Shown: positions 34,835-45,577, counted from the stretch's first letter. The stretch: DNA of 64,000 nucleotides from Monodelphis domestica (GCF_027887165.1 NC_077233.1:186219887-186283886), one strand, 5' to 3'. Notes: generated by a model from the letters alone, not told the origin. A program made the numbers and translations.

Positions 34835-35165
34835 CCAAACTTGAAATCTTAGTCATCTTTGATTCATTTCTTCTCTCTCATTCCATAAATTGCTAACTCC
34901 TGTTGATTCTGCCTTCACACTCTACATGTCACCTCTTTTCCAATCATAGGGTGGTTACTTCTCATCTGGCATATTGTACCAGTCCCTTAATTGAGCTCAT
35001 TGATTTAAAGCTGGAAATCAAGGATTAGACCTCTCTCCTTTAAATTCCTATTCTAATACATCCTTCCAATCACTGCTAGAATAATATTCCTAAGGCATAG
35101 TTTGGATGACTCTATTGCTGTCTTCACTATTCTCTGAAACAAATCTTTCCTACTTTGTATGCTTG
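34835..35165 (+). mobile_element. L2 fragment (ORF2 C-terminal region)
   Basis: Sense L2: ttgattcatttcttctctct, then ctcctgttgattctgccttc and ctagaataatattcctaagg. Confidence 0.65.
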
Positions 35166-35809
35166 CTTGTATAAGACCTATGTATCAGTAGGGAAATTGA
35201 GAAGGAACCAAAGTTGCCAGATATTTTGGGGAAAAATATAAGGTAGCACCACTTCTTCCTCCCCTTCCCCAAGCAGTGCTTTTAACAATGGAGTCAGGCC
35301 TGATTGGAGCTGAAAGGGTAAGTAAAATTCCCCTCCGCCCCTTCTTCTTTAGATGATGTTCTTTGAAATTCCCCTTCTAACACATTGAAACTGATTGAGT
35401 TTCTGGTAAAAATCAAGATGTCTATTTATTTGGGTAAAAGGGTTGAAGTGTAATGAGGGCAGAGGGAAAGAGGAAATCCCTAACTATTTTCTTATACAGA
35501 TGTTCTTAGGGGTGGAATCAAGGAGTCATTTTTTGAATAAGCTCTGGGTTTCCCCCAAGGGAAAAGTCTTTATCCTAAAGGTATCACCACTGAAAAACAG
35601 GATCTTCTATTGCTCAGGCAAAGGGATTAAGAGATGTGTATAATCTGCTCAGCAAAGGGTTAGTTCCCTCTGTCCCTTCAGACCATGGAGAAAAGAACCT
35701 TTAACTTCCCAATTGCTGCTTCTTTTAGCTTGGCTAGAAAGTTCCATACCATCCCCCATGGCAGTTAGGTTCCATCTCATCTTCTCCTGAGACAGTCTTT
35801 CAAATCTAA

Positions 35810-35965
35810 TCTTTCCATTCCTTCTGGTCTTTTTCTCTCATGCACCTGGAATGTAGTCTTATTCCAACCCTGTCTATCAAAATCTGACCTGCCTTTTGAG
35901 ACCTTACTCAGAGGCAACTTCTTTCATGAAACTGTCTTAGAATTCCTCCCAGTTAAAAACAATCT
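35810..35965 (+). mobile_element. L2 fragment (3' region)
   Basis: catgcacctggaatgtagtc, then ttgagaccttactcagaggc and actgtcttagaattcctccc follow the L2 consensus order. 35166-35810 between the two L2 pieces was not recognised and may hold an unknown insertion. Confidence 0.6.
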
Positions 35966-36004
35966 ACTTTTCCATGATGTTTTTATAGTAGTTTTCTAGG
36001 AAAA

Positions 36005-36122
36005 TAGTGTGATATATTGGAAAATGTGCTGGTTCCGGAGTCATAGATCCTAGTTCAAATTCCACTTTTACCACTTACATAGCTGTATGATACTGGGCAT
36101 GACACTCTGGGACTCAACATGA
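36005..36122 (+). mobile_element. Group B/C SINE, 5' part
   Basis: tggttccggagtcatagatc, then gttcaaattccacttttacc and tactgggcatgacactc. Truncated by the next SINE. Confidence 0.6.
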
Positions 36123-36129
36123 CTTCAAA

Positions 36130-36360
36130 AGGGCAGCTTTATAATAGCTCAGTGGATAGAGTATGAGGTCTAGAGTTAGGAAGACCTGAGTTCAAATATA
36201 GACTCAGAAACTTACTAGATATATGACCCTGGACAAGTCATTTAACTTGTATTTGGTTAATTTCCTCAACTGCAAAATGGAGATAACAATAGCACCTACT
36301 TCTCAGGGTTGTTGTGAGAATCAAATGAGATATTTATAAAGTGTTTAGCATAATAGTGTC
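36130..36360 (+). mobile_element. Group B SINE
   Basis: Sense copy: agctcagtggatagagtatg, then ggaagacctgagttcaaata, gataacaatagcacctactt and gttgttgtgagaatcaaatg. The CTTC repeat begins right at its 3' end. Confidence 0.85.
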
Positions 36361-36365
36361 TTTCT

Positions 36366-36451
36366 TCTTCCTTCCTTCCTTCCTTCCTTCCTTCCTTCCT
36401 TCCTTCCTTCCTTCCTTCCTTCCTTCCTTCCTTCCTTCCTTCCTTCCTTCT
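36366..36451. repeat. (TTCC)n microsatellite
   Basis: Uninterrupted CTTC units after a short CTT lead, then pyrimidine-rich sequence up to about 36470. Confidence 0.97.
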
Positions 36452-36470
36452 CTTTCCTCTTCTCCCAGTC

Positions 36471-37165
36471 CCTTCCAGCTCTAAACTAGCTCTAAACCTA
36501 TGACCTTAGGTACTTAAGTTCTATTTTTTCTTCCTCTATATTACTGCACAGCTCTTATTTCCTTTTTTTCAGATTGTAACCTACTTAAGTCTAAGGGCTA
36601 ATAATCTCTATAGCCACATCAACCAATATGGGGTCTTATATAGTAGTAGATTAACAAAAATCTAATGATCTGAAGTGAATGGAATAAATGAATGATTGAC
36701 TTTCTTGTATCTTTTATCAGAAACTAAGATTATTTCCTGTAATCCTTCCTCTCCTGGGTAAAATACTCTATTACTCACAGTTTTTAATAGCCAAGAGATG
36801 TCAATATAGTGTTCTCCAAGAGAATATTATATTTGGATTTCTGGAGAGATGAGTTTTCAAGGCTCCTCCTTCCAAAAAATGAACCCTTGGCACCCAGTCC
36901 AGACTCCATAGGCCATAACATAGGCCATATTTTCCTGGCTTCATTCTTCCTTCAGTGTGAATACTAATATTGTAAAATTTCCTTTTCCCTTTACTTATCC
37001 TATGGTACACCAATCCTACAGAGTTTCTTTAGAACGACACATGTTCCTTCTGTCTGTTGGTGTGCAGAAGTATGTATTAACAATCCCTCTTAACTCATAC
37101 TCCTCTTGCTTCTGATTTCCAATCCTTATACCACTTGCAGTTTACAGAGCACTTCATGTATACTA
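36471..37165. other. No recognisable feature
   Basis: 36480-36700 has L2-tail-like words (aagtctaagggctaataatc) too weak to assign. Otherwise nothing seen. Confidence 0.35.
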
Positions 37166-37335
37166 TTTAATGTAAGAGGTAGTATAGCATAATGTATAGA
37201 ATGCTGACCTTGGAGCTTAGAAGTCTTACTTTGATTCATACTGTTGATGTGACCCTCAGCAAGTCACTGAACTCCTCAGTACCCTAGATACTTCTCTAAA
37301 ATCAGAAGTTACAGAGAAAGTACCCATCTAACTGC
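37166..37335 (+). mobile_element. tRNA-like SINE, distinct tail
   Basis: gtagtatagcataatgtata, then aatgctgaccttggagctta and cctcagcaagtcactgaact, ending in gagtttcctcaccagggagc, a tail unlike groups A-D. Confidence 0.6.
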
Positions 37336-37374
37336 CTCTGTAGAGTTTCCTCACCAGGGAGCTTACTATAATGG

Positions 37375-37690
37375 TTAAAACAAAGGACCTATCCTTATCC
37401 CTTTCTTATCTATTATCTTTCTTCTAGTCACTCAGGTTTACAACCTATGTATTTCTTGACATTTAGTTCTCTCTTATCATTTTTTTGACCTCTTCATATA
37501 CAATTGATTCCCCTCTCACAATATTAAAAATCTTTTTCTTGTTTCTTCTCACTGTCACCACCTTAATTCAAACTCTCATTATTTCTTGTTTGTACCATTA
37601 CAATGGCTTTCTAATTGGCTTCTTTGCTTCTAATCCTTCCTTTCTCCAATCCATCCCTCACTTTCCTTCCCCTTGTGAAAGGGAATCCTT
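37375..37690 (+). mobile_element. L2 fragment
   Basis: ctcactgtcaccaccttaat, then caaactctcattatttcttg and attacaatggctttctaatt match the L2 C-terminal coding order. Confidence 0.65.
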
Positions 37691-38049
37691 TAGTCTCTTT
37701 ATCTATTTTGAGTTAATCAATCAAGAAACTCCTACTTAACACTTTGTTAGCCATTAAGTAAGAGAATTCACAAGTCACTTACTTAGAGAACTCTACCCTT
37801 TTAACCCAATCAGTCAGAAACTCATGAATCCTTCGATGAGAATTTATACCCTTAGAGGATGAGAGGTGGATCCCATAGACACTGCTCCCCTGGGCAGTGA
37901 TAGGCAATTTGGACGCTGTGAATGGCCCTTGTGAAGAAAGGAAGGGAAAGGAAGTGATGTGGGAAAAAGTACTATAAAAAATCCTGAACTTTGGGAACCT
38001 TCAGCTTGGATCTTTGGCTTGGACCTTCTCCTGGTGACTGAAATAAGGG

Positions 38050-38880
38050 ACTATTTTGAATGGTAAATGATAACTACAGATCAGGCTTGTGAATCTTCCT
38101 TCCTACCTTCCTTCTTTCTTTCCTCCCTTCATCCTCCCTTCAGCCTCCCTTCTTCCCTTCCCCTTCCTATTGATCTTCTATTAGTCTCTTAAATCAATTC
38201 AGGGTGAGTTTATGATGTCTCAAATAAAATAGTCTTTTTCTTCTTTAAATTAAATAAAGTGGCAGGGGGCAGCTGGGTAGCTCAATGGATTGAAAGCCAG
38301 GCCTAGAGATAGGATGTCCTAGGTTCAAATCAAATTTCACACTTCCCAGCTGTGTGACCCTGGGCAAGTCACTTAACCCCCATTGCCTAGCCCTTACCAC
38401 TCTTCTGCCTTGGAATCAATATACAGTATTGATTCCAAGATGGAAGGTAAGGGTTTTTAAAAAAATTAAATAAGTGGTTTATTGGGGAAGAAAGGAAAAA
38501 TCAAATTGGAAGGGGAGAGGGTATGGGAATATCCCTTATACTAAAATGAGTCTTAGGTTGAAGGATGGTGGAATATAGTTCAATTTGGGCAAATGGCTGA
38601 TAAGTCTGGAAGTTCAGTCACTATCACAATAGAGCAAATCAGAGAGAGCTGGACTTTGTCCTTCTTTCTTCTGTCTTCCAAGCCAAAATACAACCTTCAG
38701 GGTTTAGTCTCCAAAATCCAAGAGACATCAGACCTCTTCTGTCTTCCAAGCCAAGAGTTTAGACTTCAGTTGGTCTGTTCTCTTCTAACAACTTCTCCTG
38801 GTCACATTCCAAACAGAATGCTCTCGTTTGAATGACAGGTCATCAGTCTCAGATATTCCTGTCTTATTGCAGGCTTTCCC
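38050..38880 (-). mobile_element. LTR-related segment, family Y
   Basis: Shares, in order, pyrimidine-rich and ttctattagtctctt-like blocks, a gtttattgggg block (complement AATAAAC at 38476-38482), ggggagagggtatggg and ggtcacattccaaacagaat with the ERV LTR at 31474-32033. A group A SINE (38263-38462) interrupts it. Limits uncertain; 37690-38050 just before it contains a plus-strand TATA-like actataaaaaat and may be another LTR piece. Confidence 0.55.
38263..38462 (+). mobile_element. Group A SINE
   Basis: Full copy starting gggggcagctgggtagctca and ending tggaaggtaagggtttttaa. Flanked by aaattaaataaagtgg (38247-38262) and aaattaaataagtgg (38463-38477), a duplication with one indel. Confidence 0.92.
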
Positions 38881-38904
38881 AATTTCTATCTTCCACGACT
38901 TGGC

Positions 38905-38960
38905 TTTTGGAAGTAGCTTTGGACTTGACCTTTGACTTGGACCTTGACTTGGGTTCTTGG
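38905..38960. repeat. Short imperfect tandem repeat (GACTTGG/CCTT)
   Basis: gacttgacctttgacttgga, then ccttgacttgggttcttgga: degenerate 12-15-bp units. Confidence 0.6.
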
Positions 38961-39256
38961 ACTGCTAGTTGGAGGACTGCTTCTGGATCTTCTCCTTTGG
39001 ACTTGGTGAGTGGGTAGCTGGCCTTCCTTTCTTGAATTCTGGAGATATTAGTTCCAGAGAGGCCTTCCTTTCCTGGAGGAGGCTATATATGGAACCCTTG
39101 CATAAGACACCACTGGGCCCTTTGGCTGAGGGTTAATGAGCCCTGCCAGGACTGAGCTGGACATTGGAGCAATATTTAGTGAATAGGCTAGACATTTTAT
39201 AATAGTTGGAGATAAGAAGGAAATAAAAGAGAAAAAGAGAGCAGAACCAATGTTTG

Positions 39257-39268
39257 CTAGGTACATTG
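39257..39268 (+). repeat. Target-site duplication of CpG-rich retroposon, left
   Basis: ctaggtacattg, identical to 39841-39852. Confidence 0.92.
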
Positions 39269-39840
39269 TTGTTGTTGTTGTTGGTTGTCTCTCAAACTGA
39301 GGATGACTATTGTCTTTGTGTGTTTTTGTGCACAAAGACACCTGTGCATGAAGATTTAAGTGGAAAAGTCGATGCACAGAGACAGTCCCACTCTCTCGGC
39401 GTTGGAAGCCTGGGTCCATTGGCACGAAAAGTCGTTACACCTGGAGACTTCCTCAGCTGCATTGGATGGCCGTGTTGTCTTTTGTGCTCCAACATGCCCT
39501 AAGCACTCCACAGTGCCTTGCTGCATCGCCATCTCAGCTGTTGAACCTTCTTGTTGGTTTCTTCCACCTGTTCCGCCGAAGCAGTCTTCACATGCTGGGT
39601 GAGCAAAGCCCTAGTTCACCAGGGGTCGACATCGACCCGATGGCTACCCTCACAAGGTTTAGCCGGCCTGTCGAAGCCGTTGCCCGGGGTGTGGCTGCTG
39701 CCGCATGCTAGCAGCTACTAGGAGCCACAAGTGAGAGCTGGGTGTCAGGTGAGGGTCAGAGGCTGGATAGCTGCCCTAGAAGGGCACGACAAGCCCTCCA
39801 TACCAGAGATATTACCCCTCCCTGAGCACCCCACACACCC
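39269..39840 (-). mobile_element. CpG-rich retroposon with TTG-repeat tail
   Basis: A 572-bp insertion bounded by an exact 12-bp duplication. On the minus strand it ends in repeated CAA (plus-strand TTG from 39269), a tail type associated with RTE-clade LINEs and the SINEs they move. The body is much richer in GC and CpG than anything near it (for example ggggtcgacatcgacccgat at about 39623). Minus-strand open frames cover part of it (39048-39425 and 39307-39495), and plus-strand frames overlap; I recognise no domain. A non-autonomous RTE-type element is the best guess. Confidence 0.7.
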
Positions 39841-39852
39841 CTAGGTACATTG
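39841..39852 (+). repeat. Target-site duplication of CpG-rich retroposon, right
   Basis: ctaggtacattg, identical to 39257-39268. Confidence 0.92.
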
Positions 39853-40260
39853 ACAAAAAGCCAATTAGGGGACAGTCCCCTTTGGTTCAACCCTCTTCAG
39901 TTCAATCAGTTACATCCCAAAGTTCATTTTGGATCTTCTGATGCAATGGAGGTTTCTTTATGGCACTTTCTCCAAACAGTTCATTTTCTTGACTCCAGGA
40001 GTTAGTGAGCTTCTTTTCCTGAAATTTTTCTCAAAAATTTTTGTTTTGGATTTTACAAAAATTATACACCCTATTGACCCCATTCCTGACTTCTGGACTT
40101 CAAAACTATGTCTCTATAATTATTTCATCCTGGAATCCCTCAGGATTTGAGCCCCCCTTATCTGAAATCTCCTACTATCCCTGTGGCCTTCTCACAATAG
40201 ATGGAATGCCTCTCTGTAAGATCTGTCCCTCCCTCAACTTCTCCCATTGGTGAGTTCTTA
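39853..40260. other. Unassigned; may continue the family Y element
   Basis: Continues the sequence interrupted at 39257. No feature named. The overlapping frames at 39929-40253 have no domain. Confidence 0.3.
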
Positions 40261-40264
40261 TAGC

Positions 40265-41000
40265 TTCAATGTTCTGAACTTCCTAGTTTATATTTGAATA
40301 TAAACTTCTTGATGGTAGAGACTATTTTTTTTTTCGCTTAACACAATGCCTGGATTATAGAAAGCACTTACCAAATGTTTATTTTCTTCTTTCTACACAG
40401 TTGCCAAATAGATATTCCTAAAGCATAGATTTAATTATATTATTCCTCTTCTCAAGAACATTTAATAGCTCTCTTTTCCCTCTAGAACAAAACATAATTC
40501 CCATTTGATATTTAAAGCCCTTCACAGTTTTACTCAATCTAGCTTATCTTTCCATACTTATTTTATATTATTCCCCATCACATATCCCCATCTGTGTTTA
40601 TTTAACTTGGCCTAATTGTTGTTCCCTATATATGGCAAAGCTATCTGTCTCCCTCATTTGGAAAGCTTTTCTTTCTCATTTCTACCTCTTGTAATCCCTA
40701 ATGCCCTTTTAATCTCAGCTCAGGTATTGTCTTCTACATGAGATCTTGCCTGATTCTCCTGATTGCTAGGTTCTCTTCCTTTGAAATTCTGCTTTGCACA
40801 CATCTTCTCTTTGCTTATCTGCATATGTGTTATAGCAGCCACCTCTATTCCATTAGAACATAAGCTCCAAGAATTGTTTATTTTTTGTTTTTATATTATC
40901 AGGACCTATCATAGTGCCTATCATCATGCCTTCAGAATTCTTTGTGGAATTGGATTAAATCTTGTGAATGAAGTATTTTTGTCTCTAATTTGTAGATGAA
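40265..41000 (+). mobile_element. L2 tail followed by a second L2 fragment
   Basis: 40265-40400 is an L2-like 3' tail (cttcttgatggtagagacta, then acacaatgcctggattatag). 40400-41000 is another sense L2 piece (atatttaaagcccttcacag, then ctttttaatctcagctcagg-like text and acataagctccaagaattg). Confidence 0.65.
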
Positions 41001-41064
41001 GCAACTAAAACTTAGAGACTTGGAGCTACTTGCCCCAAGATCATGGAGGCTAGTAATTGACAGG
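41001..41064 (-). mobile_element. Group E CORE-SINE, split by LTR (part 1)
   Basis: gatgaagcaactaaaactta, then acttgccccaagatcatgga. The rest is at 42255-42320, after the LTR. Confidence 0.7.
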
Positions 41065-42254
41065 TGTTAGATTTAAAATGGTTGAAGGCCTTAAACTGTA
41101 ATAGTTAAAAGAGTGATGTTGTAAACTGTAGTGAGTTAAAATGGTGGAAGATATAAATTGTGATAGATAGAAGAGAGGGTGAGTAAATTTGACCGCAGAA
41201 AATATGTTTCACTACAGTGTCTTTGTTTTTAAATCAAATATAAGGTGGTCGCCAGGGAAATATTCCCAATTATTCAAATACCCAAGTCAACTGGGTTTTA
41301 TAGAGATTTTAATTAATACAAATGTGGAATTAAAGAAAAGAGAGAAAGAGAGAAAAAGGAAATAAGTATGAAGGGCCTTAAGCCAACATGGCCTAGACCT
41401 GAGTCTTAAGAGAGAGAGAGATCATTCAGTCAGTCTTTTAACACTCACCACAAGGTCTGTCTAAGCAAGGATTCTAGTGACACCAGGCTAGCTCCAATCT
41501 CAGCTGACTTCACCAGAGAGAGTTCCAGCCAGAGTCCTCCTTAAAGAGCCTTCCAGCCAGAGACTGTTCCAAAGGGCCTCTTTCCAGAGCCTCCAGAGGG
41601 ACAGAGTCCCCTCAGAGGAGCTCCAGCGAGACCTCCTTAGGATTGTCCTCCAAGAGCTTCCCTTCTCCAGAGCCTCTCTCAAGAGATTCTTCCCAAGTGA
41701 TCCTCATCAGAGATCCTCCAAAAGGATTTTTTTCTCAAGAGATTCTGCTTTTTCTTATATAGGGGTTTTTCTCCTATGTCACCACCCCCCCCAAGTCCTT
41801 ACATCTACCAATCACTGTATACATTTCCCAAAGGACTGCCCATCTGAATTCCTGCTAAGTCGACTAATATCCTCGGTAAGTCTGAACCAGAAAAAATGCT
41901 GCTGTGTTGACTAATCTCCTCAGTAAGTCTGAACCAGTAAAAACACAGCTGAGTCAACTAATATCATTAAGAGAAAACTTGCCCGACCCTTTTAGGTACC
42001 TAGCATCTCATTCTATCAATTCTAAAAAACAGGCATGGCTCAAAGAACTCCTTGCCTTATTGTAAGCATGGGTCCAAGTACTTTCATTGTTTAGCAAGGA
42101 GTTTTCTCCCCTAAAGCAGTCTTAAGTACGGGTGGAGTAGAGGTCCTCCCATTTTTGATCATGGCGAGTTCTCACATCAAAATGGGGAATGTTTCCCAGT
42201 AGGGAATTTGTTCCAATGGAGGATTCCTCAATGTGGAAATTTTTAACATTCACA
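41065..42254 (-). mobile_element. Solo LTR, family X, copy 2
   Basis: A 1190-bp LTR whose minus strand starts TGTGAATGTT and ends TCTAACA. It shares most of its length with 20583-21616. A clearer promoter is seen: minus-strand CCCCTATATAAG at about 41754-41765, with a CCAAT-type ATTGGTAG upstream (about 41803-41810). It interrupts a CORE-SINE. No clean target duplication was found. Confidence 0.85.
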
Positions 42255-42320
42255 AGTCTGAGAAATTTCAAGATTTACACAGGTCTTCTAAAGATTTTGG
42301 TATTCTGTTTGCCTTTTGCC
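42255..42320 (-). mobile_element. Group E CORE-SINE, split by LTR (part 2)
   Basis: agtctgagaaatttcaagat, then ttacacaggtcttct continues the SINE interrupted at 41064. Confidence 0.6.
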
Positions 42321-42605
42321 TTATTCTTCTGCCTTTCTTAGAGGGAATATAATATATGCAGATTAAGTTCATTTCAGAAACTCCAGAATTAGGTAAATTC
42401 TTTTTTCTCAAACTAGATAGATACAACTTGCTTATCCATTTGGCTTTTAACAGTCACCTCTTCCATTTTTACTTTTTGCTTTTGTTCCCAGTCTAATGTC
42501 ATGGCTTTTCATCAGCAACTTCTTTGGTGAAAAGGAAGGTAGTATTATGCCCGAGTCCTAGGACCATATCTTCATTCAGACCATCTAATCTGACCCATAA
42601 TGGAA

Positions 42606-42672
42606 TAGGATCTATTTATAGGATTTATAGGATTTATTATAGGATTTATACCATTTATACAGGATTTATACC
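42606..42672. repeat. Imperfect tandem repeat (aggattta units)
   Basis: Repeated atttataggatttatagga, then ataggatttataccatttat: about five units of 9-19 bp. Confidence 0.85.
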
Positions 42673-42679
42673 ATCCCTG

Positions 42680-43060
42680 ACAAGTATTCATCCAGCCTTT
42701 GTTTAAATACCTCCACAGATGGAGGGTTCATTTTTTTTAAAGTAGCTCATTCCACTTTTGGGCAGCTCAAATTCTTATAGATTTTCCTCCTTGTTTTGTA
42801 CTCAAGGTTCAACTTAAATCAGCTACTCTTTTTATTCCCACTTGAACCTGAATGGATGCTATTCCCTTAGTACTCCAGCAAGTCTTTATCCAGTGTTTCT
42901 CAGTTTTCTCTTGTTTTTTTTTTCTATCTAATCCCCATACCACTTAAACTGTTCATCTTGAAGTCCTATATAATTTCTATCAGTTTCTATGCATCTCTTC
43001 CCTAAAAATAAAAACAAGAGCTTGTGAATCTTCTCACGGATTTGCTCTTCTCAGAATCAT
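42680..43060 (+). mobile_element. Ancient interspersed repeat, copy 1
   Basis: attcatccagcctttgttta, then aatacctccacagatggagg and agctcattccacttttgggc. 44190-44470 is a second copy. I recognise the family as widespread in mammals (L3/CR1-like) but cannot name it with certainty. Confidence 0.5.
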
Positions 43061-44185
43061 ACATTTGTTGAACTTTTTGGTATCCTCTCTGAGGTCATTG
43101 TCCTGTTATTCCTTCCTTCCCTATCTCTGCCTCTCTCTTCCCCCATCATCTTAAACTGGAAATCATCTAGATGAGCTCTCCATTTTCTGGTTTAATGGTT
43201 CCTTCAGTACAACATTAACATTGTCAAAGCCCAATTTGAATTGTGATTACTTCCTGGACAGCCAGAAAGTGTTGGTTTTAATCCAATGCACATGTGATTT
43301 GGGAAGTGTGTTTTCCCCATACTTTGCACATTGGCTATAATATGTAGTGACAACTACATATGTTTCTCAATTGATATATGTATATATTTTCAGAAAGACA
43401 AAAAATAAAGAAAGACCATAAATAAGGGGCCAGCTTGATGGATTAAGTAAGGTCACATGGGATTCCAGAAAGTCTTTGTGGAGAAAATGAATCTTGGAGT
43501 AAGTTTGGAAGGAGGGGAAAGGCATAATTTTAATGCAGGGAAGGGAGGTCTGGCCAGATGGGACAATTGGCATAACTGTGAAACTCCCATAAATATTTTA
43601 CTGCCTCTCTATTTAGAGGGGTTTTTTTTTCACCTTAAGAGATGGGGCAGTTGGTATGAAAGGTGGTGTAGGCAGAACCAGCTCAGTCATGGGCTGGAGA
43701 AGGATCATTTCTTGGTGAGCAGATGATAGGGAGCCATATGAGAATTTTGCTTTGAAATATATTTCTGGAAAAAAAAAACAACAACAGTGGAGGTACCAGA
43801 GTAATTGAGTGGCAAGATGCAATCTGTCTACTGAGAGGAGCGGATGGTAAGACTGAATGTCCCTGCTTTTAGTTTTAAAAGGAACTATACATGCCAGGAA
43901 GAAAGCTTACTCAATTCAAATAGCAATGCCATTGAAAATTCAAAGACCATCGCATCATGGAATCTTAGAGTTAAAAGAGACCTTAGATAAATTCTTAAAA
44001 ATAGTGAGTATCCTCTTTCTGTCCCAAGAATTTTTTTTATGACAAGGGCTATATCTATAAATATTTATTCTACTAGAGTTTGAAATATATTATTATTATA
44101 AACATGTCTTTGGGACTCCCAGTAGTTCCTGAATTATGCTTGAGAACTGCTGACTTAGAAATGAAATAGGATTCTATTATTTACC
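43061..44185. other. Mostly unassigned
   Basis: 43925-44000 carries a short SINE-like word (catggaatcttagagttaaa). A TA-rich patch lies at 43370-43390. Open frames at 43457-43822 lack domains. Confidence 0.35.
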
Positions 44186-44189
44186 ATTC

Positions 44190-44470
44190 CTGATCAGTGT
44201 TCATCCTGCTTTTGCTTGAATATCTACAATGATAGGGAACTCACTATTTAGAAAGTTCATCCAAGGAACACTGTCTTTAAATCAGTCTTATATCTGTCCC
44301 TCAATGATTTTTCTCATGTGACTCTTTGTTCTGTCCTGAGAGAACAACTAAAATGATCTATCCCATAAGAGCTTCAAATATTTGAAGAGAGCTGTTTTAT
44401 CTCACTCACATCTCCTCTTCTTTATGTTAAAGACCTCGAGTTCCATCAATTCAGTCCCTAATCCAGGATT
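44190..44470 (+). mobile_element. Ancient interspersed repeat, copy 2
   Basis: gttcatcctgcttttgcttg, then aatatctacaatgataggga, and agcttcaaatatttgaagag further on. Parallel to 42680-43060. Confidence 0.5.
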
Positions 44471-44703
44471 TTTTTTTTCTCATAGTGGAAACCCATGATC
44501 TCTTCCCCCCAACTGTTGAGTTATATGGCAAAATTCCTCTTAAGGAAGCACCTGTTACAACAATACTCTCTTCAAATTTGGCCCAGCCCACATTTCTCAG
44601 ACTTTCTACTCCTCACACAGCATGTATCATCTATTCACCTCTATCTATTTCTTTTTGTATGTTTTCTTCCCTTCCTAGAGTGGTGAGAGCAAGAATAGCC
44701 AAC

Positions 44704-44912
44704 CTTTTTTTTTTTTTAAACCCTTACCTTCCATCTTGGAATCAATACTATGTATTGTTTCCAAGGCAGAAGAGTGGTAAGGGCTAGGCAATGGGGGTCA
44801 AGTGACTTGCCCAAGGTCACACAGCTGGGAAGTGTCTGAGATTTGATTTGAACCTAGGACCTCCCATCTCTAGGCCTGGTTCTCAATTTACTGAGCTACC
44901 CAACTGCCCCCT
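44704..44912 (-). mobile_element. Group A SINE
   Basis: Antisense full copy: aaacccttaccttccatctt through ctgagctacccaactgcccc. A possible accttttt duplication flanks it. Confidence 0.9.
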
Positions 44913-44999
44913 CTGACCTTTTTCTTTTTTTAATTGTCAATCAACTTTACTCAAGCTAAAATTAATTACAGATCTGTAAAATCACAGGAACTGAGCAAA

Positions 45000-45186
45000 T
45001 CCTTCCTTCCTTCCTTCCTTCCTTCCTTCCTTCCTTCCTTCCTTCCTTCCTTCTTTCCTTCTTTCCTTTCCTTCCTTCCTTCCTTCCTTCCTTCCTTCCT
45101 TCCTTCCTTCCTTCCTTCCTTCCTTCCTTCCTTCCTTCCTTCCTTCCTTCCTTCCTTCCTTCCTTCCTTCCTTCCTTCCTTCCTTC
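45000..45186. repeat. (TTCC)n long pyrimidine tract
   Basis: About 185 bp of CTTC units with two short CTTTC interruptions near 45050-45070. The plus strand is pure pyrimidine. Confidence 0.97.
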
Positions 45187-45216
45187 TGTCTTGACTCATC
45201 TCATCTTATCTTGTTT

Positions 45217-45316
45217 CATTTCTTTTCTTTTCTTTTCTTTTCTTTTCTTTTCTTTTCTTTTCTTTTCTTTTCTTTTCTTTTCTTTTCTTTTCTTTTCTTT
45301 TCTTTTCTTTTCTTTC
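45217..45316. repeat. (TTTTC)n pyrimidine tract
   Basis: About 100 bp of perfect TTTTC pentamers, separated from the previous tract by about 30 bp of TCTCATCTTATCTTG-type sequence. Confidence 0.97.
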
Positions 45317-45370
45317 ACTATAGCTTTAATCCAGAGCTTTCTAACCTGAAGTTCATGGACTGCAGATTTC

Positions 45371-45577
45371 TTTTTTTTTTTTAAACCCTTACCTTCTGTC
45401 TTGGAGTCAATACTGTGTATTGGCTCCAAGGCAGAAGAGTGGTAAGGGCTAGGCAATGGGGGTCAAGTGACTTGCCCAGGGTCACACAGCTGGGAAGTGT
45501 CTGAGGCCAGATTTGAACCTAGGACCTCCCGTCTCTAGGCCTGGCTCTCAATCCACTGAGCTACCCAGCTGCCCCCA
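45371..45577 (-). mobile_element. Group A SINE, young, perfect duplication
   Basis: Antisense full copy. The identical 14-bp sequence ggactgcagatttc flanks it at 45357-45370 and 45578-45591. It splits an older unnamed repeat (45325-45356 and 45592-45860) that I recall as an ancient mammalian element but cannot name. Confidence 0.95.

Noticed and set aside
37745..38246. Possible plus-strand LTR with TATA (actataaaaaat) and AATAAA (38222)
   Set aside because: Its right half matches the minus-strand family Y LTR, so a separate plus-strand LTR is not supported.
39048..39711. Several overlapping open frames on both strands
   Set aside because: They fall in the CpG-rich retroposon and its flanks. 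Low stop frequency there follows from GC content; no domain is seen.
41500..41682. 60-residue minus-strand frame rich in Ser, Arg and Leu
   Set aside because: Lies inside the solo LTR, in a region of repeated gag/ctc words; no retroviral protein is expected there.
44934..45456. Open frames coding FLPS and RKEGRKEG repeats
   Set aside because: These are translations of TTCC and TTTTC microsatellites.
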